Part shown: positions 1 to 7,971 of the stretch, one piece after another
How the letters are laid out: the number at the start of each line of letters is the position of its first letter
Position numbering within the stretch: position 1 is the stretch's first letter
Assembly: GCF_900182555.1 (NCBI RefSeq)
Contig: NZ_FXTH01000004.1
Span: 1-64,000 of the forward strand
DNA length: 64,000 nucleotides
DNA from: Fodinibius sediminis
GTDB taxonomy: Bacteria > Bacteroidota > Rhodothermia > Balneolales > Balneolaceae
Reading direction: 5' to 3'
Notes under the pieces: model-generated
The model's input: only the letters and a program-made list of their open reading frames with translations
The model's database searches: none
What the model was told of the DNA's origin: nothing
Translations under genes and position numbers: made by a program

Positions 1-93
1 CACCCCGAACATTCCGGCTATGCTGGCGGCCGCGCCGGCAAACAAGGATTTGATGATTGAACGTCGTGATCGTTTATCGTCTGTAAATTCCAT
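1..93 (-). CDS. N-terminus of a Tat-exported protein (partial)
   Basis: A reading frame starts at the ATG at 93 and runs off the left edge, giving 31 residues. It carries a twin-arginine leader: SRRSIIKSL at residues 9-17, then an Ala/Gly-rich hydrophobic stretch. The mature domain lies outside the window, so the function cannot be read. It follows the SelA-like and amidohydrolase genes on the same strand but is separated from them by 180 bases containing a hairpin with a T-rich tail, so it may be a separate or attenuated unit. Similar leaders occur on exported TIM-barrel isomerases, oxidoreductases and RidA-like proteins; the choice is open. Confidence 0.6.
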   Translation of the reverse strand, partial: MEFTDDKRSRRSIIKSLFAGAAASIAGMFGV

Positions 94-124
94 AAAGTTA
101 TCTACTGTTGTATAATGATTATTT

Positions 125-160
125 AAAAAAGAAACTTCTGACGCCCTGTTGAGAGGGCGT
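125..160 (-). terminator. Candidate rho-independent terminator after the SelA-like gene
   Basis: A perfect 7-bp stem (ACGCCCT at 141-147, AGGGCGT at 154-160) with a 6-base loop is followed, on the minus strand, by a T-rich run at 125-131. About 9 bases lie between stem and T-run, so termination may be partial. It sits between the SelA-like gene and the Tat-leader gene. Confidence 0.45.
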
Positions 161-273
161 AGAAATTAAATAAAATCAAAAATAGGCAGAGAAGTAACTA
201 TAAAACCGATTTCACTGAAATTTTCAACGCCCCCTGCCCTTCCCCTGAGATGACCCTTTTCGCTGGGGCCCTC

Positions 274-1950
274 TCAGGTTGCCAGTGGCGGACCTTGAGG
301 CACCATAATTGGTTCTCGGTCGTTCGACTTTTCCTGGCGCTTAGCCTCAAATTTGGCTGTCAGGTATTCACCCAGGAAAACCTCACCCGAGATCTTATTG
401 CCGTCCCTTGATACAGTACCGGTAAAAATGTTCATCACACGATCGCCGGGACGCCGCTCGGTACTCAAGAGTTTCACCGTATTTCCCTCAATCGTGCCTG
501 CTATATCGCGCACAGAAAAGTCGCCCTGGTGAGCCCCTTCAACCCAGTTTTCATCCTGCTGTTCAATGTAAAAAACATGTTCACTCGTTCCGGCATAATA
601 TTGCATATCCACTTTCCAGCGCCCTGTCAAGGTTGCCGCAGGGGACTCCTTCTCTGTTGATTTGGGAGACCGCTTTTGAGACAGCAGCTCATGAATGCGA
701 TCAGCAACGACCTCGGCATCATCCGGCTGCATCATCCACGCAGTAATGGATATATAGGTCGAACCCGAATCGCTGTCGTTTCCACTGCCCACTACAATGC
801 GGGGCTTTGTACGAGCCATCTTTTCTGCCAGCTCCTGCCCGCCTATGTGAAAGCGATCAGGATCCCAGTGTATTTCAAGACGAGGACTGTGGTTGGATAT
901 GGGTGCAGTTTCTCCCGGATGAGACATCCCGGGTATCGTTGGTTCCTCAATGAGGGTATTAATTCCACTGATGTCAGAAACCCGGTTTTCTATGGTATCA
1001 AGCCACGACAGCCAGGTCTCCCATTCTTTCGTGTGATCAATCTTTACCCAGGCTTCAACGGCAGCCAACATACCCATCATCTCTTCGCGTCCCACCTTAT
1101 TATCGCGGCCGGGACCATGGTGGGGAGAACTGGCCTGCCAGGCGGCCTGCATCAGGTTTTTGGGGCCCAGCAGAAGACCGGCGCACTGAGGCCCCCGCAA
1201 CGCCTTTCCGCCACTGTAGCATACCATGGTAGCCCCGTCCCGGAGATGGGCATTGGGAACCGTAAGATCCTCTGCTGCGGCATCCACCAATACCGGCACC
1301 TCATAATCAGCGGCGATCTTAGCAACATTCTTAAGTCCGAGAGGCCCCGTACGGCCTGCCAGCAAGTAGATCATAGCGGTACGGGAACTAAGTGCAAGCT
1401 TGAATTCCTCTTCCGAGTCTACCGTAATCACATCTACGCCAATATTGCGCACCGCATGATCATAGGCGTTACGCGAGTGGCGGGGAATAATAACCTCGGT
1501 CTTGTTAAAACCGGTAAGATCAGGTATCCGAATTAATTTTTCAGGATTGCCGCCGGTTACGCAGGCTGCCGTCGCATGCTTCATAGCAGCAGCACATCCG
1601 GCCGACACCATGCCCCATTCAGCTCCGGTCAGCTCTCCCAGCCGTTCACCAATGCCTTCCGCCAGTTCATCATACTGAACATAGCTCTGAGAAGCCGCCT
1701 CCATCGCCTCCCGCACCTGGGGGCGTTCGAGCGAACCTCCTATGATAGTAAAGGTGCCCCGGCAATTGATCACCGGCTCCACCCCAATTCTGCGAAAAGC
1801 TTCGTCTCCCATTGCTCGGGTCGACAGGCCACTCGCCGAGAGTATTGACCCATCACCCTTCATACCTTCTCCTTTTGCTAACCGACTGCCTGCTGCAGCT
1901 CCCAGTGGAAGCACAGAAAGCATTTTCAACACTTCTTTTCTACTTGGCAT
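274..1950 (-). CDS. SelA-fold PLP-dependent enzyme, exported, with C-terminal beta domain
   Basis: This 558-residue protein belongs to the SelA/D-glucosaminate-6-phosphate ammonia-lyase-like branch of fold-type I PLP enzymes. The expected PLP lysine is K249 in YSGGKALRGPQ; an Asp at about 223 in LVDAAAED is the likely ring-nitrogen partner. The N-terminus (SRKEVLKML then a hydrophobic Ala/Gly stretch) resembles a Tat leader with RK in place of RR, which would suit a cofactor enzyme folded before export. Residues about 440-545 form an extra beta-rich domain (starting near LTGRWKV) not found in cytosolic SelA-like proteins. It lies 40 bases downstream of two exported amidohydrolases, so all three probably act on one extracytoplasmic N-substituted substrate. 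The reaction itself is inferred; no selenocysteine role is implied. Confidence 0.8.
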   Translation of the reverse strand: MPSRKEVLKMLSVLPLGAAAGSRLAKGEGMKGDGSILSASGLSTRAMGDEAFRRIGVEPVINCRGTFTIIGGSLERPQVREAMEAASQSYVQYDELAEGIGERLGELTGAEWGMVSAGCAAAMKHATAACVTGGNPEKLIRIPDLTGFNKTEVIIPRHSRNAYDHAVRNIGVDVITVDSEEEFKLALSSRTAMIYLLAGRTGPLGLKNVAKIAADYEVPVLVDAAAEDLTVPNAHLRDGATMVCYSGGKALRGPQCAGLLLGPKNLMQAAWQASSPHHGPGRDNKVGREEMMGMLAAVEAWVKIDHTKEWETWLSWLDTIENRVSDISGINTLIEEPTIPGMSHPGETAPISNHSPRLEIHWDPDRFHIGGQELAEKMARTKPRIVVGSGNDSDSGSTYISITAWMMQPDDAEVVADRIHELLSQKRSPKSTEKESPAATLTGRWKVDMQYYAGTSEHVFYIEQQDENWVEGAHQGDFSVRDIAGTIEGNTVKLLSTERRPGDRVMNIFTGTVSRDGNKISGEVFLGEYLTAKFEAKRQEKSNDREPIMVPQGPPLAT

Positions 1951-1990
1951 AACTACTTTTGATTAATCGTTGATATGTTAATAAATCTGT

Positions 1991-3286
1991 TTACTGATTT
2001 TCTTGCCACCTCTTGGCAGACAACCCATTCTGGTCCCACACAATTTCACCTTCGCGAATGGTTAATTCCGCATTAAGCTTTTTGTTTCCGTCAATCCTGT
2101 TTCCTCCGGAATCTACATAGCCGAAATTTCCCTTCTCTACCTTCAACACGGCTATATCAGCAACTCCGCCCTCATCCAGATGGCCCAGATCGCTGCGCTG
2201 GATAGCCTTAGCAGCCTTCCAGCTTCCTCCTGCAATCACCTCTTTCAAACGCTGGCCGAGGGTTAAATAGGTAGACATGATGTTGAGCATATCCTTCATC
2301 CCCCCGTTCATACTATAACGGTGCAGATCCGTACCAAAAGTATCGGGAAAGAGTCCCTGCTCTGAAGCGGGAACAGCAAGGCTGTAATGGAAACTTCCCC
2401 CGCCGTGCCCCACATCAAAAACAATACCCTGTTCCCTGGCCTCGAGTACATACGACTGAATCTTGTCCTCCTCATCAAGAATGGATAGCCGGTCATTCAC
2501 CGCCCCGAAGGCATGTGTAAAAATATCACCGGGACGCATGCGTTCCAGCAGTTCATCCAGAGACAACTCAGGGGTATGACATTCCAGCAGCAACGGACGA
2601 TTGCTCTGCTGAGCCGACTTCAACGCCGCCTCAAACGGGACCCAGCTTTTCCCCAGAAAATGACCGATACGCACACCTACAATGTCATCAGGATACCGCC
2701 GAACCATTGACAGTGTGCTATCGATGTCTATATCATCCATCTTATAAATACCGGAACCGGATGTCAACCCGTGACCAAAAATATTTATAAAGGCCAACAC
2801 CCGTGTGTCGGACTGCTCAATGACCTGTTTTCTGAAGTCCGGGAAATTACGCCATCCTGCATCCCCGGCATCTACGATTGTTGTAATCCCCGAACGAAAC
2901 GAAAAAGCGTCCGGCGACACGCTGGAGGCTCCGCCGTTGAACCCCTTTTCAGGATCACTGCCAAAAAACACATGTGCATGAGGATCAATAAGTCCCGGAA
3001 CCACATAAAGCCCGCTGACATCGATTACTTTCAAAGCCTCCCCGGGTGGTATATCGCGGGCAACTCGGGCAATGGTCTTTCCCTTGATCCCAAGGTCCAT
3101 CGACTGGTCGATTCCATTTTTCGGATCAATCACATGCCCCCCCTTGAGCAGCAGATCGTACGACTGGGCCCCGGCACACACGGGCAACAAGCATACCAAT
3201 ATTGCCGGCAGCGCCGCCTTTGCTGCATCATAGGTCACTTTAAACAAAATATTACGCATCTCCGACCAACAGGATACCATCGTCAT
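1991..3286 (-). CDS. Exported amidohydrolase/deacetylase-family metallohydrolase, paralogue 1
   Basis: The 431-residue protein is of the dihydroorotase-like amidohydrolase/deacetylase family. A hydrophobic signal ends at about residue 40 (CAGAQ). Metal-site elements: HAH at 103-105, His258 in IFTHAF, Asp320 in GTDLHR. At the position where the family usually has the carboxylated lysine (VGIK in the paralogue) this copy has Arg206 (VGVRIGHF). It is closely related to the next gene, 18 bases upstream, and shares the DVGHGGGS and SMNGGMK motifs, so the two look like a tandem duplication. The substrate is unknown; N-acyl amino acids or N-acyl amino sugars are plausible given the SelA-like neighbour. 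Confidence 0.8.
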   Translation of the reverse strand: MTMVSCWSEMRNILFKVTYDAAKAALPAILVCLLPVCAGAQSYDLLLKGGHVIDPKNGIDQSMDLGIKGKTIARVARDIPPGEALKVIDVSGLYVVPGLIDPHAHVFFGSDPEKGFNGGASSVSPDAFSFRSGITTIVDAGDAGWRNFPDFRKQVIEQSDTRVLAFINIFGHGLTSGSGIYKMDDIDIDSTLSMVRRYPDDIVGVRIGHFLGKSWVPFEAALKSAQQSNRPLLLECHTPELSLDELLERMRPGDIFTHAFGAVNDRLSILDEEDKIQSYVLEAREQGIVFDVGHGGGSFHYSLAVPASEQGLFPDTFGTDLHRYSMNGGMKDMLNIMSTYLTLGQRLKEVIAGGSWKAAKAIQRSDLGHLDEGGVADIAVLKVEKGNFGYVDSGGNRIDGNKKLNAELTIREGEIVWDQNGLSAKRWQENQ

Positions 3287-3304
3287 AGCTGTCTATTGCA
3301 TTTA

Positions 3305-4612
3305 TTAATACCGTCTGGGTTCTTCATCCCACAGGGGGACCGCACGACCATTAAGATCCCAGACGATACGTCCGTCGCGAATTGTTAATTCCGCCTCAAG
3401 TTTCTCGTTTCCTTTCATGGTGCGTCCCCGGGCATCGAGGAAGCCGAACTCGCCTTCTTTCACGTTAAATACCGCTACATCCGCCACTCCGCCCTCGCTG
3501 AGATGCCCCAGGTCTTCACGTCCGATAACCTGTGCCGGCGTCCAGGTGGAGCGCAGAATCACCTCCTCCAGGGGCATATCCATATTCAAAAATTTTGACA
3601 TCAGGTTAGCCATATTTTTCATCCCTCCGTTCATGCTGGAGGTATGCAGGTCACTGCTGATCACATCCGGATAGAACCCCTGTTCCATGGAGGGAATAAC
3701 CTGGTGCCAGATCAGGCTTCCGCCCCCGTGCCCGACATCAAAAACAATCCCCCTGTCCTGGGCATCGAAGATATATGGCTTCACCTTAAAATTTTCATCC
3801 ACAACGGCCTCACGTCCCCTGGTGTAGGAATAGGTATGGGTAAAGATATCTCCCGGACGGAGCTTGTCCATAAGCAGCGTTTCCAGCGACAAGGGGGGAT
3901 CGTGCTCACCAAAATCAACCATCACCGGTACATCGGCCTGCCGCCCCGCCTCCACCGCCTTTTCGACCTGGGTGAAATCTCCCCAGTAGTGGGCCGACTT
4001 GATGCCGACGATGAGATCCGGAAACAGCTCCCTGATCATGAGGGTCGTCATTTTGGGATTCATATCCGCTACGTTCTGCTCCTCGTAGCGCCCGAGCATA
4101 CCAACTCCCACAATATTCAAAAAAGCCAGCACGCGGGTCTTGGCCCGGTCAATGGTCTGCTCTTTGAAGGTCCGGAAGTTTTTCCAGCCGGCCGAACCCG
4201 CATCAACGACCGTGGTAACCCCTGCACGAAAGGTGAAGCCATCGGGAGGCAGGCTGACATAGGCATCCGCGATATAGGACTGTGCATTGGTACCGTGAAA
4301 AACGTGGGCATGCATGTCGATGATCCCGGGCGTGACATAGAGCCCACTGACATCCACAACACGTCCGGCTGAGGAGGCGGGGATATCTTCGCTGACTCTC
4401 GCAATACTGTCACCGGCAATGGCCACGTCCATGCGTCCGTCGATGCCATTTTTGGGATCAATAACGTGTCCGTTGTCAAGCAGCAGGTCAAACTGCTGTG
4501 CCATGGCTGCCGGTACCAAACAGCCAGACATCAAGAGAAATAACATCCCCAGTGTTAAAGAACCACGAAGTTTGCTTACAGCGTTTAGCCACCAACCCTT
4601 TATCATAATCAT
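3305..4612 (-). CDS. Exported amidohydrolase/deacetylase-family metallohydrolase, paralogue 2
   Basis: First gene of the three-gene operon. The 435-residue protein has a signal segment cleaved near AMAQQ (residue 39). It keeps the usual metal set: HAH at 101-103, candidate carboxylated Lys205 (VGIKSAHY), His259 (FTHTY) and Asp321 (SSDLHT). Asp233 (VDFGEH) stands where many relatives have His, a variant I believe recurs in one subfamily. A second ATG two codons downstream (4606) is an equally good start. The paralogue downstream lacks the lysine, so this copy is the better candidate for the catalytic enzyme. Confidence 0.8.
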   Translation of the reverse strand: MIMIKGWWLNAVSKLRGSLTLGMLFLLMSGCLVPAAMAQQFDLLLDNGHVIDPKNGIDGRMDVAIAGDSIARVSEDIPASSAGRVVDVSGLYVTPGIIDMHAHVFHGTNAQSYIADAYVSLPPDGFTFRAGVTTVVDAGSAGWKNFRTFKEQTIDRAKTRVLAFLNIVGVGMLGRYEEQNVADMNPKMTTLMIRELFPDLIVGIKSAHYWGDFTQVEKAVEAGRQADVPVMVDFGEHDPPLSLETLLMDKLRPGDIFTHTYSYTRGREAVVDENFKVKPYIFDAQDRGIVFDVGHGGGSLIWHQVIPSMEQGFYPDVISSDLHTSSMNGGMKNMANLMSKFLNMDMPLEEVILRSTWTPAQVIGREDLGHLSEGGVADVAVFNVKEGEFGFLDARGRTMKGNEKLEAELTIRDGRIVWDLNGRAVPLWDEEPRRY

Positions 4613-4964
4613 ACTTTTATTTGTGATTTCCCTTAGCCTGTTTTTTCGGTGCTATTATTACCGGATAACAAAAGTACAAACATTCACAAAAGAAAAAATA
4701 CTCATATCACAACACAAAAAAACCTGAATGCTTTTGTTTTGCCTCTTTTTATTTAATAATAACTTTTCTTATAAACAAAAAATATCTCCGGCAAACCAAA
4801 GGAAAACAAGACAACTTTCCCCGGGCTTCATCGCTGCATCTCACAGGGCCGGTCCGCAGACTCCCTACCATCCTTCCAGCTGTACCAGATCGGGGTTGGT
4901 ATCTATCTTCATTCAGGACGAAACGTCTTGGATACCGGCTATGATAACAAAGGAGGAGGGCATT
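4613..4964. other. Intergenic region between alginate-lyase-family gene and amidohydrolase operon
   Basis: About 350 bases without a convincing gene. The half nearest 4613 is AT-rich and probably holds the promoter of the amidohydrolase operon. The half nearest 4965 is the 3' region of the alginate-lyase-family gene; I see no clear hairpin terminator in it. Confidence 0.5.
4669..4676 (-). promoter_or_regulatory. Candidate -7 element for the amidohydrolase operon
   Basis: On the minus strand the sequence reads TACTTTTG, an exact match to the Bacteroidota -7 consensus TAnnTTTG, about 57 bases before the ATG at 4612. No TTG -33 element lies at the expected 19-21 base spacing, so support is partial. 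Confidence 0.3.
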
Positions 4965-6164
4965 TCAGTGCTGCTCGATCCATAGAATGGGCTGGCGGAT
5001 GGGAAAATTTCGAACAATTTCAGGGAATTCGGGATCAGGATTAAGAGAATTCCATAGTGCAATATAACGGGGGCGATCCAAGGCAAGACCGCCAAATAAA
5101 AGAGCAGGATGTCTGACCGGCCACTGATCGTAGTACATGACATCCTCCCTGTACGGCCATTCACTCTTATCCTCGATATAGGGATACATGAACTCGAGAA
5201 CTTTTCCAATGGATTTACCATCTTCGGTCTGGTACGTCCAAAGATCATGATTGTCATCGGAAATTATATGTACCAGGGAGGTCATGACATCCAGGTTAAA
5301 CAGCGAATACCCATAGGGTTTGGTCCGGTCCAATTCCCTGGGAAAGCTCCCGTCTTCTGCCACCTGTTCTGGAAGCAGCGTACCTTTGTACAGAGAGCGG
5401 CACGCTTCCAATATTTCCTGATTTCCCACCAACCGTGCAAAAGCACTGGCCTGTAGTGCCCAGGCTGTACTGTGATTGTTACCATGCATTTTTTCTTCAA
5501 TGCCGAATTTACTGGTCGTTAACCAATCCAGATAGGCTGAAAACCAACCCAGCAGAGCCGATTGGTTCTCTCCTGAGAGATATCCCATGCTGTTCAATAC
5601 CCTGACAGCCTGGGCCACCTCCACCAAATGTATGGTATCGATAATACCGATACTCCGCCCCTCATTTCTCCCCATGATGGCCTGTGAATACTGCAGGTTG
5701 GGATTCATCATGGTCTTTTCATCAATAAACCAGGCATGCAGGTGCCTGATCGCTTCATCAGCGTATCTCTCTTTTCCCGTAAGTTTGAAAGCGGACACCA
5801 GTGTTGGCACTATTTTGCTTAATCTTCGCATTGCCTGCCTGTGGGCCAGAAAATTATCCGGGTTGCTCCGGCCGTCGCGTCGAATATAGGGACCGCCCGG
5901 GTTTTCAGGATCGGGCCACCAATAGTCGCCTTCAGAATAATAGTCGTGGGGGCCGCCCGCACTGCGCGGTGAGACAGTATCCGTAACCGTCACCACAGCA
6001 GTCCCCAGATAACGATCGGCAGCCTGAGATACCCGGTCATATTCGATTTCCTTCAGATCAAGAGTGGATGCGGCCCGATGCTCAGCCCCACATGCCATAC
6101 CCAGGAGTGCCGTTATCCACAGGAGTATTACTGCCGTCCAATTATATGGAAATATGGCGGACAT
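4965..6164 (-). CDS. Alginate-lyase-family (helical toroid) lipoprotein
   Basis: A 399-residue secreted protein of the alginate_lyase helical family. The hallmark is the stretch around DYWWPDPENPGGPY. The family folds as an alpha/alpha barrel and cleaves uronic-acid polysaccharides by beta-elimination; conserved HNNHS-like (GNNHST) and YWWP segments are visible. The start at 6164 is chosen because AAGGA lies about 6 bases upstream and it gives a clean lipoprotein signal (LLGMAC); the frame is open further upstream but that part is not signal-like. It is the last gene of the sigma/FecR/SusC/SusD unit, so it probably degrades the glycan taken up there. Alginate or glucuronan are the main substrate guesses; a PL38-like assignment needs a profile search. 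Confidence 0.75.
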   Translation of the reverse strand: MSAIFPYNWTAVILLWITALLGMACGAEHRAASTLDLKEIEYDRVSQAADRYLGTAVVTVTDTVSPRSAGGPHDYYSEGDYWWPDPENPGGPYIRRDGRSNPDNFLAHRQAMRRLSKIVPTLVSAFKLTGKERYADEAIRHLHAWFIDEKTMMNPNLQYSQAIMGRNEGRSIGIIDTIHLVEVAQAVRVLNSMGYLSGENQSALLGWFSAYLDWLTTSKFGIEEKMHGNNHSTAWALQASAFARLVGNQEILEACRSLYKGTLLPEQVAEDGSFPRELDRTKPYGYSLFNLDVMTSLVHIISDDNHDLWTYQTEDGKSIGKVLEFMYPYIEDKSEWPYREDVMYYDQWPVRHPALLFGGLALDRPRYIALWNSLNPDPEFPEIVRNFPIRQPILWIEQH

Positions 6165-6275
6165 AGGGGGTCCTTTTTTGGATATCACAGCCTGCGTGTG
6201 ATACCCGTTGTCGATTTCTAAACCTTGCTGATCAAAACTTTTCCCGAGCGTGATCAAACATTCATAACTTCCATA

Positions 6276-7937
6276 CTAGTATCCCGGATTCTGCTCATTA
6301 ATTTCTGAATTCTGATCCAGTTCATTTTGAGGTATTGGAAATAAGACAAGATCACCCGGATAATTGTCCAGGTTTGGATTATCAAACCTGTCACTGTGAT
6401 CCAGGGGCAGATAATCGGAGTAAAAATGCCTTTTCACCCGGGTGCCGTCACCAAAAATATTCTTCATTTCCCCCCACCTGACTAGATCCCACAGTCGTTG
6501 TCCTTCCAGGGCAAGCTCAACCCGGCGTTCGTGCCTGACAAGCTCAACCAGTGATCCATCAGCCGCCGTTTTGGGAGGCATGTCGACCGAGGGTCGGGCC
6601 CGCACTTTATTCACCCAAACCAGAGCTTCATTATTGCCCTGTTCAGCCAGCGCTTCCGCCAGAATAAGATATAGATCCGCCATTCGCATCAGGGGAACGT
6701 CTTTCCCGGCCCATCGCTCGTTGGGGAGATGCCCGATATTGTAGATATCCTTCCTAACATTCATTCCAGTCGGCGACCATCGATAATCGTATGCCACCGT
6801 ATCCCCCGCTGTATATGTAGAGTCATAGGTTACGAGTTCTCCGGAATCGTTGTATCTCTCGTGGGTATACGTTAAGGGTTCCCCGGCATTGTAGACCCCA
6901 AAGGCGTCTCCTGTAGAAAAGATGGTATACTCCCGTCGCGGGTCGCCTTCTTCATAGGCCTCGTACAAGTCGCGTTGGGGGAGGTGATATCCCCAGCCTG
7001 AAACGCCCCAGATATGAGATAATTCCGGGGGAAGATCACGCGACAGCCGCTGCACCATATAATTAGCACCATAGTCGTCAGCTTCGATGTAGGGAATATA
7101 GAACAACAGTTCCGGGTTCGCTTCATTGTTGATATCAAATATAGACATATAGTCGTCTACCAGGTGGTATCCCGTATTTTCCGCAATTTCAATCGCACTG
7201 CGTGCGGCGGTCTCAGCAGCAGTAAAGTCTTCCCTGTAAAGCTGTGTCTTGGCAAGGTAAGCCGCTGCCGTTGCTTTTGTTGCACTTCCGGTATACGAAG
7301 TTGGCCATTCTTCCGGCAGTTTTTCCCTGGCAAGGGTGAAATCGTTAATAATCCTCTCGTAAATCTGATCCGTAGAAGACTTGGGCTGTTCAAATTCTGC
7401 CATCGAGGAGAGCGGAGATTCTATTAGCGGTACTTCCCCAAAGAAATTAACCAGAAACAGATAAGAGAAACCGCGCACAAAATGTGCCTCGGCAATATAG
7501 GGATCCAGCTCTTCCTGGGTCATTCCCTTCTCAAGCAGAGTCGGGATCTTTTCAATAGCGTAATTGGCTGCGTTAACACTTTGGTAGGCATACCGCCAGT
7601 AGTTTCTGATCGTCCCGTGCTCGGGAGTGATATTCCACTCCGACTGCTGGATGGAGGCACCCCGTGATGGTCTCCAGTGCCCGTCATCGCTCATACCGTC
7701 GAACATAATCACAAGATCCCGCTGATACATGGATGAACTCCGGGTCCATGGCTGGTAAGCAGCTGCTACCGCTGCCTTGGCCGAAGATTCATCGACAAAA
7801 AAGATATTGGGGGCCGGTTCATCTTTAGGATACCGGTCTAGGAATTCCTCTTCACTCATAAGATCGCAAGCCGAAACAAGTAGAACTCCTCCTAAAAATA
7901 ATACTGTGTACAAACAATAGTTTCTGAAATTCTTCAT
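6276..7937 (-). CDS. RagB/SusD-family glycan-binding lipoprotein
   Basis: 553 residues with a lipoprotein signal (LLVSAC, Cys24) and the RagB/SusD architecture: TPR-like helices, motifs such as EAHFVRGFSYLFLVNFFGEVPL and MRMADLYLILAEALAE, and the C-terminal NELDQN-type ending. SusD proteins sit on the outer membrane over the SusC channel and capture oligosaccharide. It lies 34 bases after the susC gene and before the alginate-lyase-family gene. Because its partner SusC has an internal stop, this protein may be made but unable to function unless readthrough occurs. Confidence 0.92.
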   Translation of the reverse strand: MKNFRNYCLYTVLFLGGVLLVSACDLMSEEEFLDRYPKDEPAPNIFFVDESSAKAAVAAAYQPWTRSSSMYQRDLVIMFDGMSDDGHWRPSRGASIQQSEWNITPEHGTIRNYWRYAYQSVNAANYAIEKIPTLLEKGMTQEELDPYIAEAHFVRGFSYLFLVNFFGEVPLIESPLSSMAEFEQPKSSTDQIYERIINDFTLAREKLPEEWPTSYTGSATKATAAAYLAKTQLYREDFTAAETAARSAIEIAENTGYHLVDDYMSIFDINNEANPELLFYIPYIEADDYGANYMVQRLSRDLPPELSHIWGVSGWGYHLPQRDLYEAYEEGDPRREYTIFSTGDAFGVYNAGEPLTYTHERYNDSGELVTYDSTYTAGDTVAYDYRWSPTGMNVRKDIYNIGHLPNERWAGKDVPLMRMADLYLILAEALAEQGNNEALVWVNKVRARPSVDMPPKTAADGSLVELVRHERRVELALEGQRLWDLVRWGEMKNIFGDGTRVKRHFYSDYLPLDHSDRFDNPNLDNYPGDLVLFPIPQNELDQNSEINEQNPGY

Positions 7938-7971
7938 TTTTATAGAATTTTTAATTAAAAACTTATCCCTT

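Noticed and set aside
676-1536. 286-residue plus-strand frame opposite the SelA-like gene
   Set aside because: Antisense to a gene with clear PLP-enzyme motifs; no coding evidence of its own.
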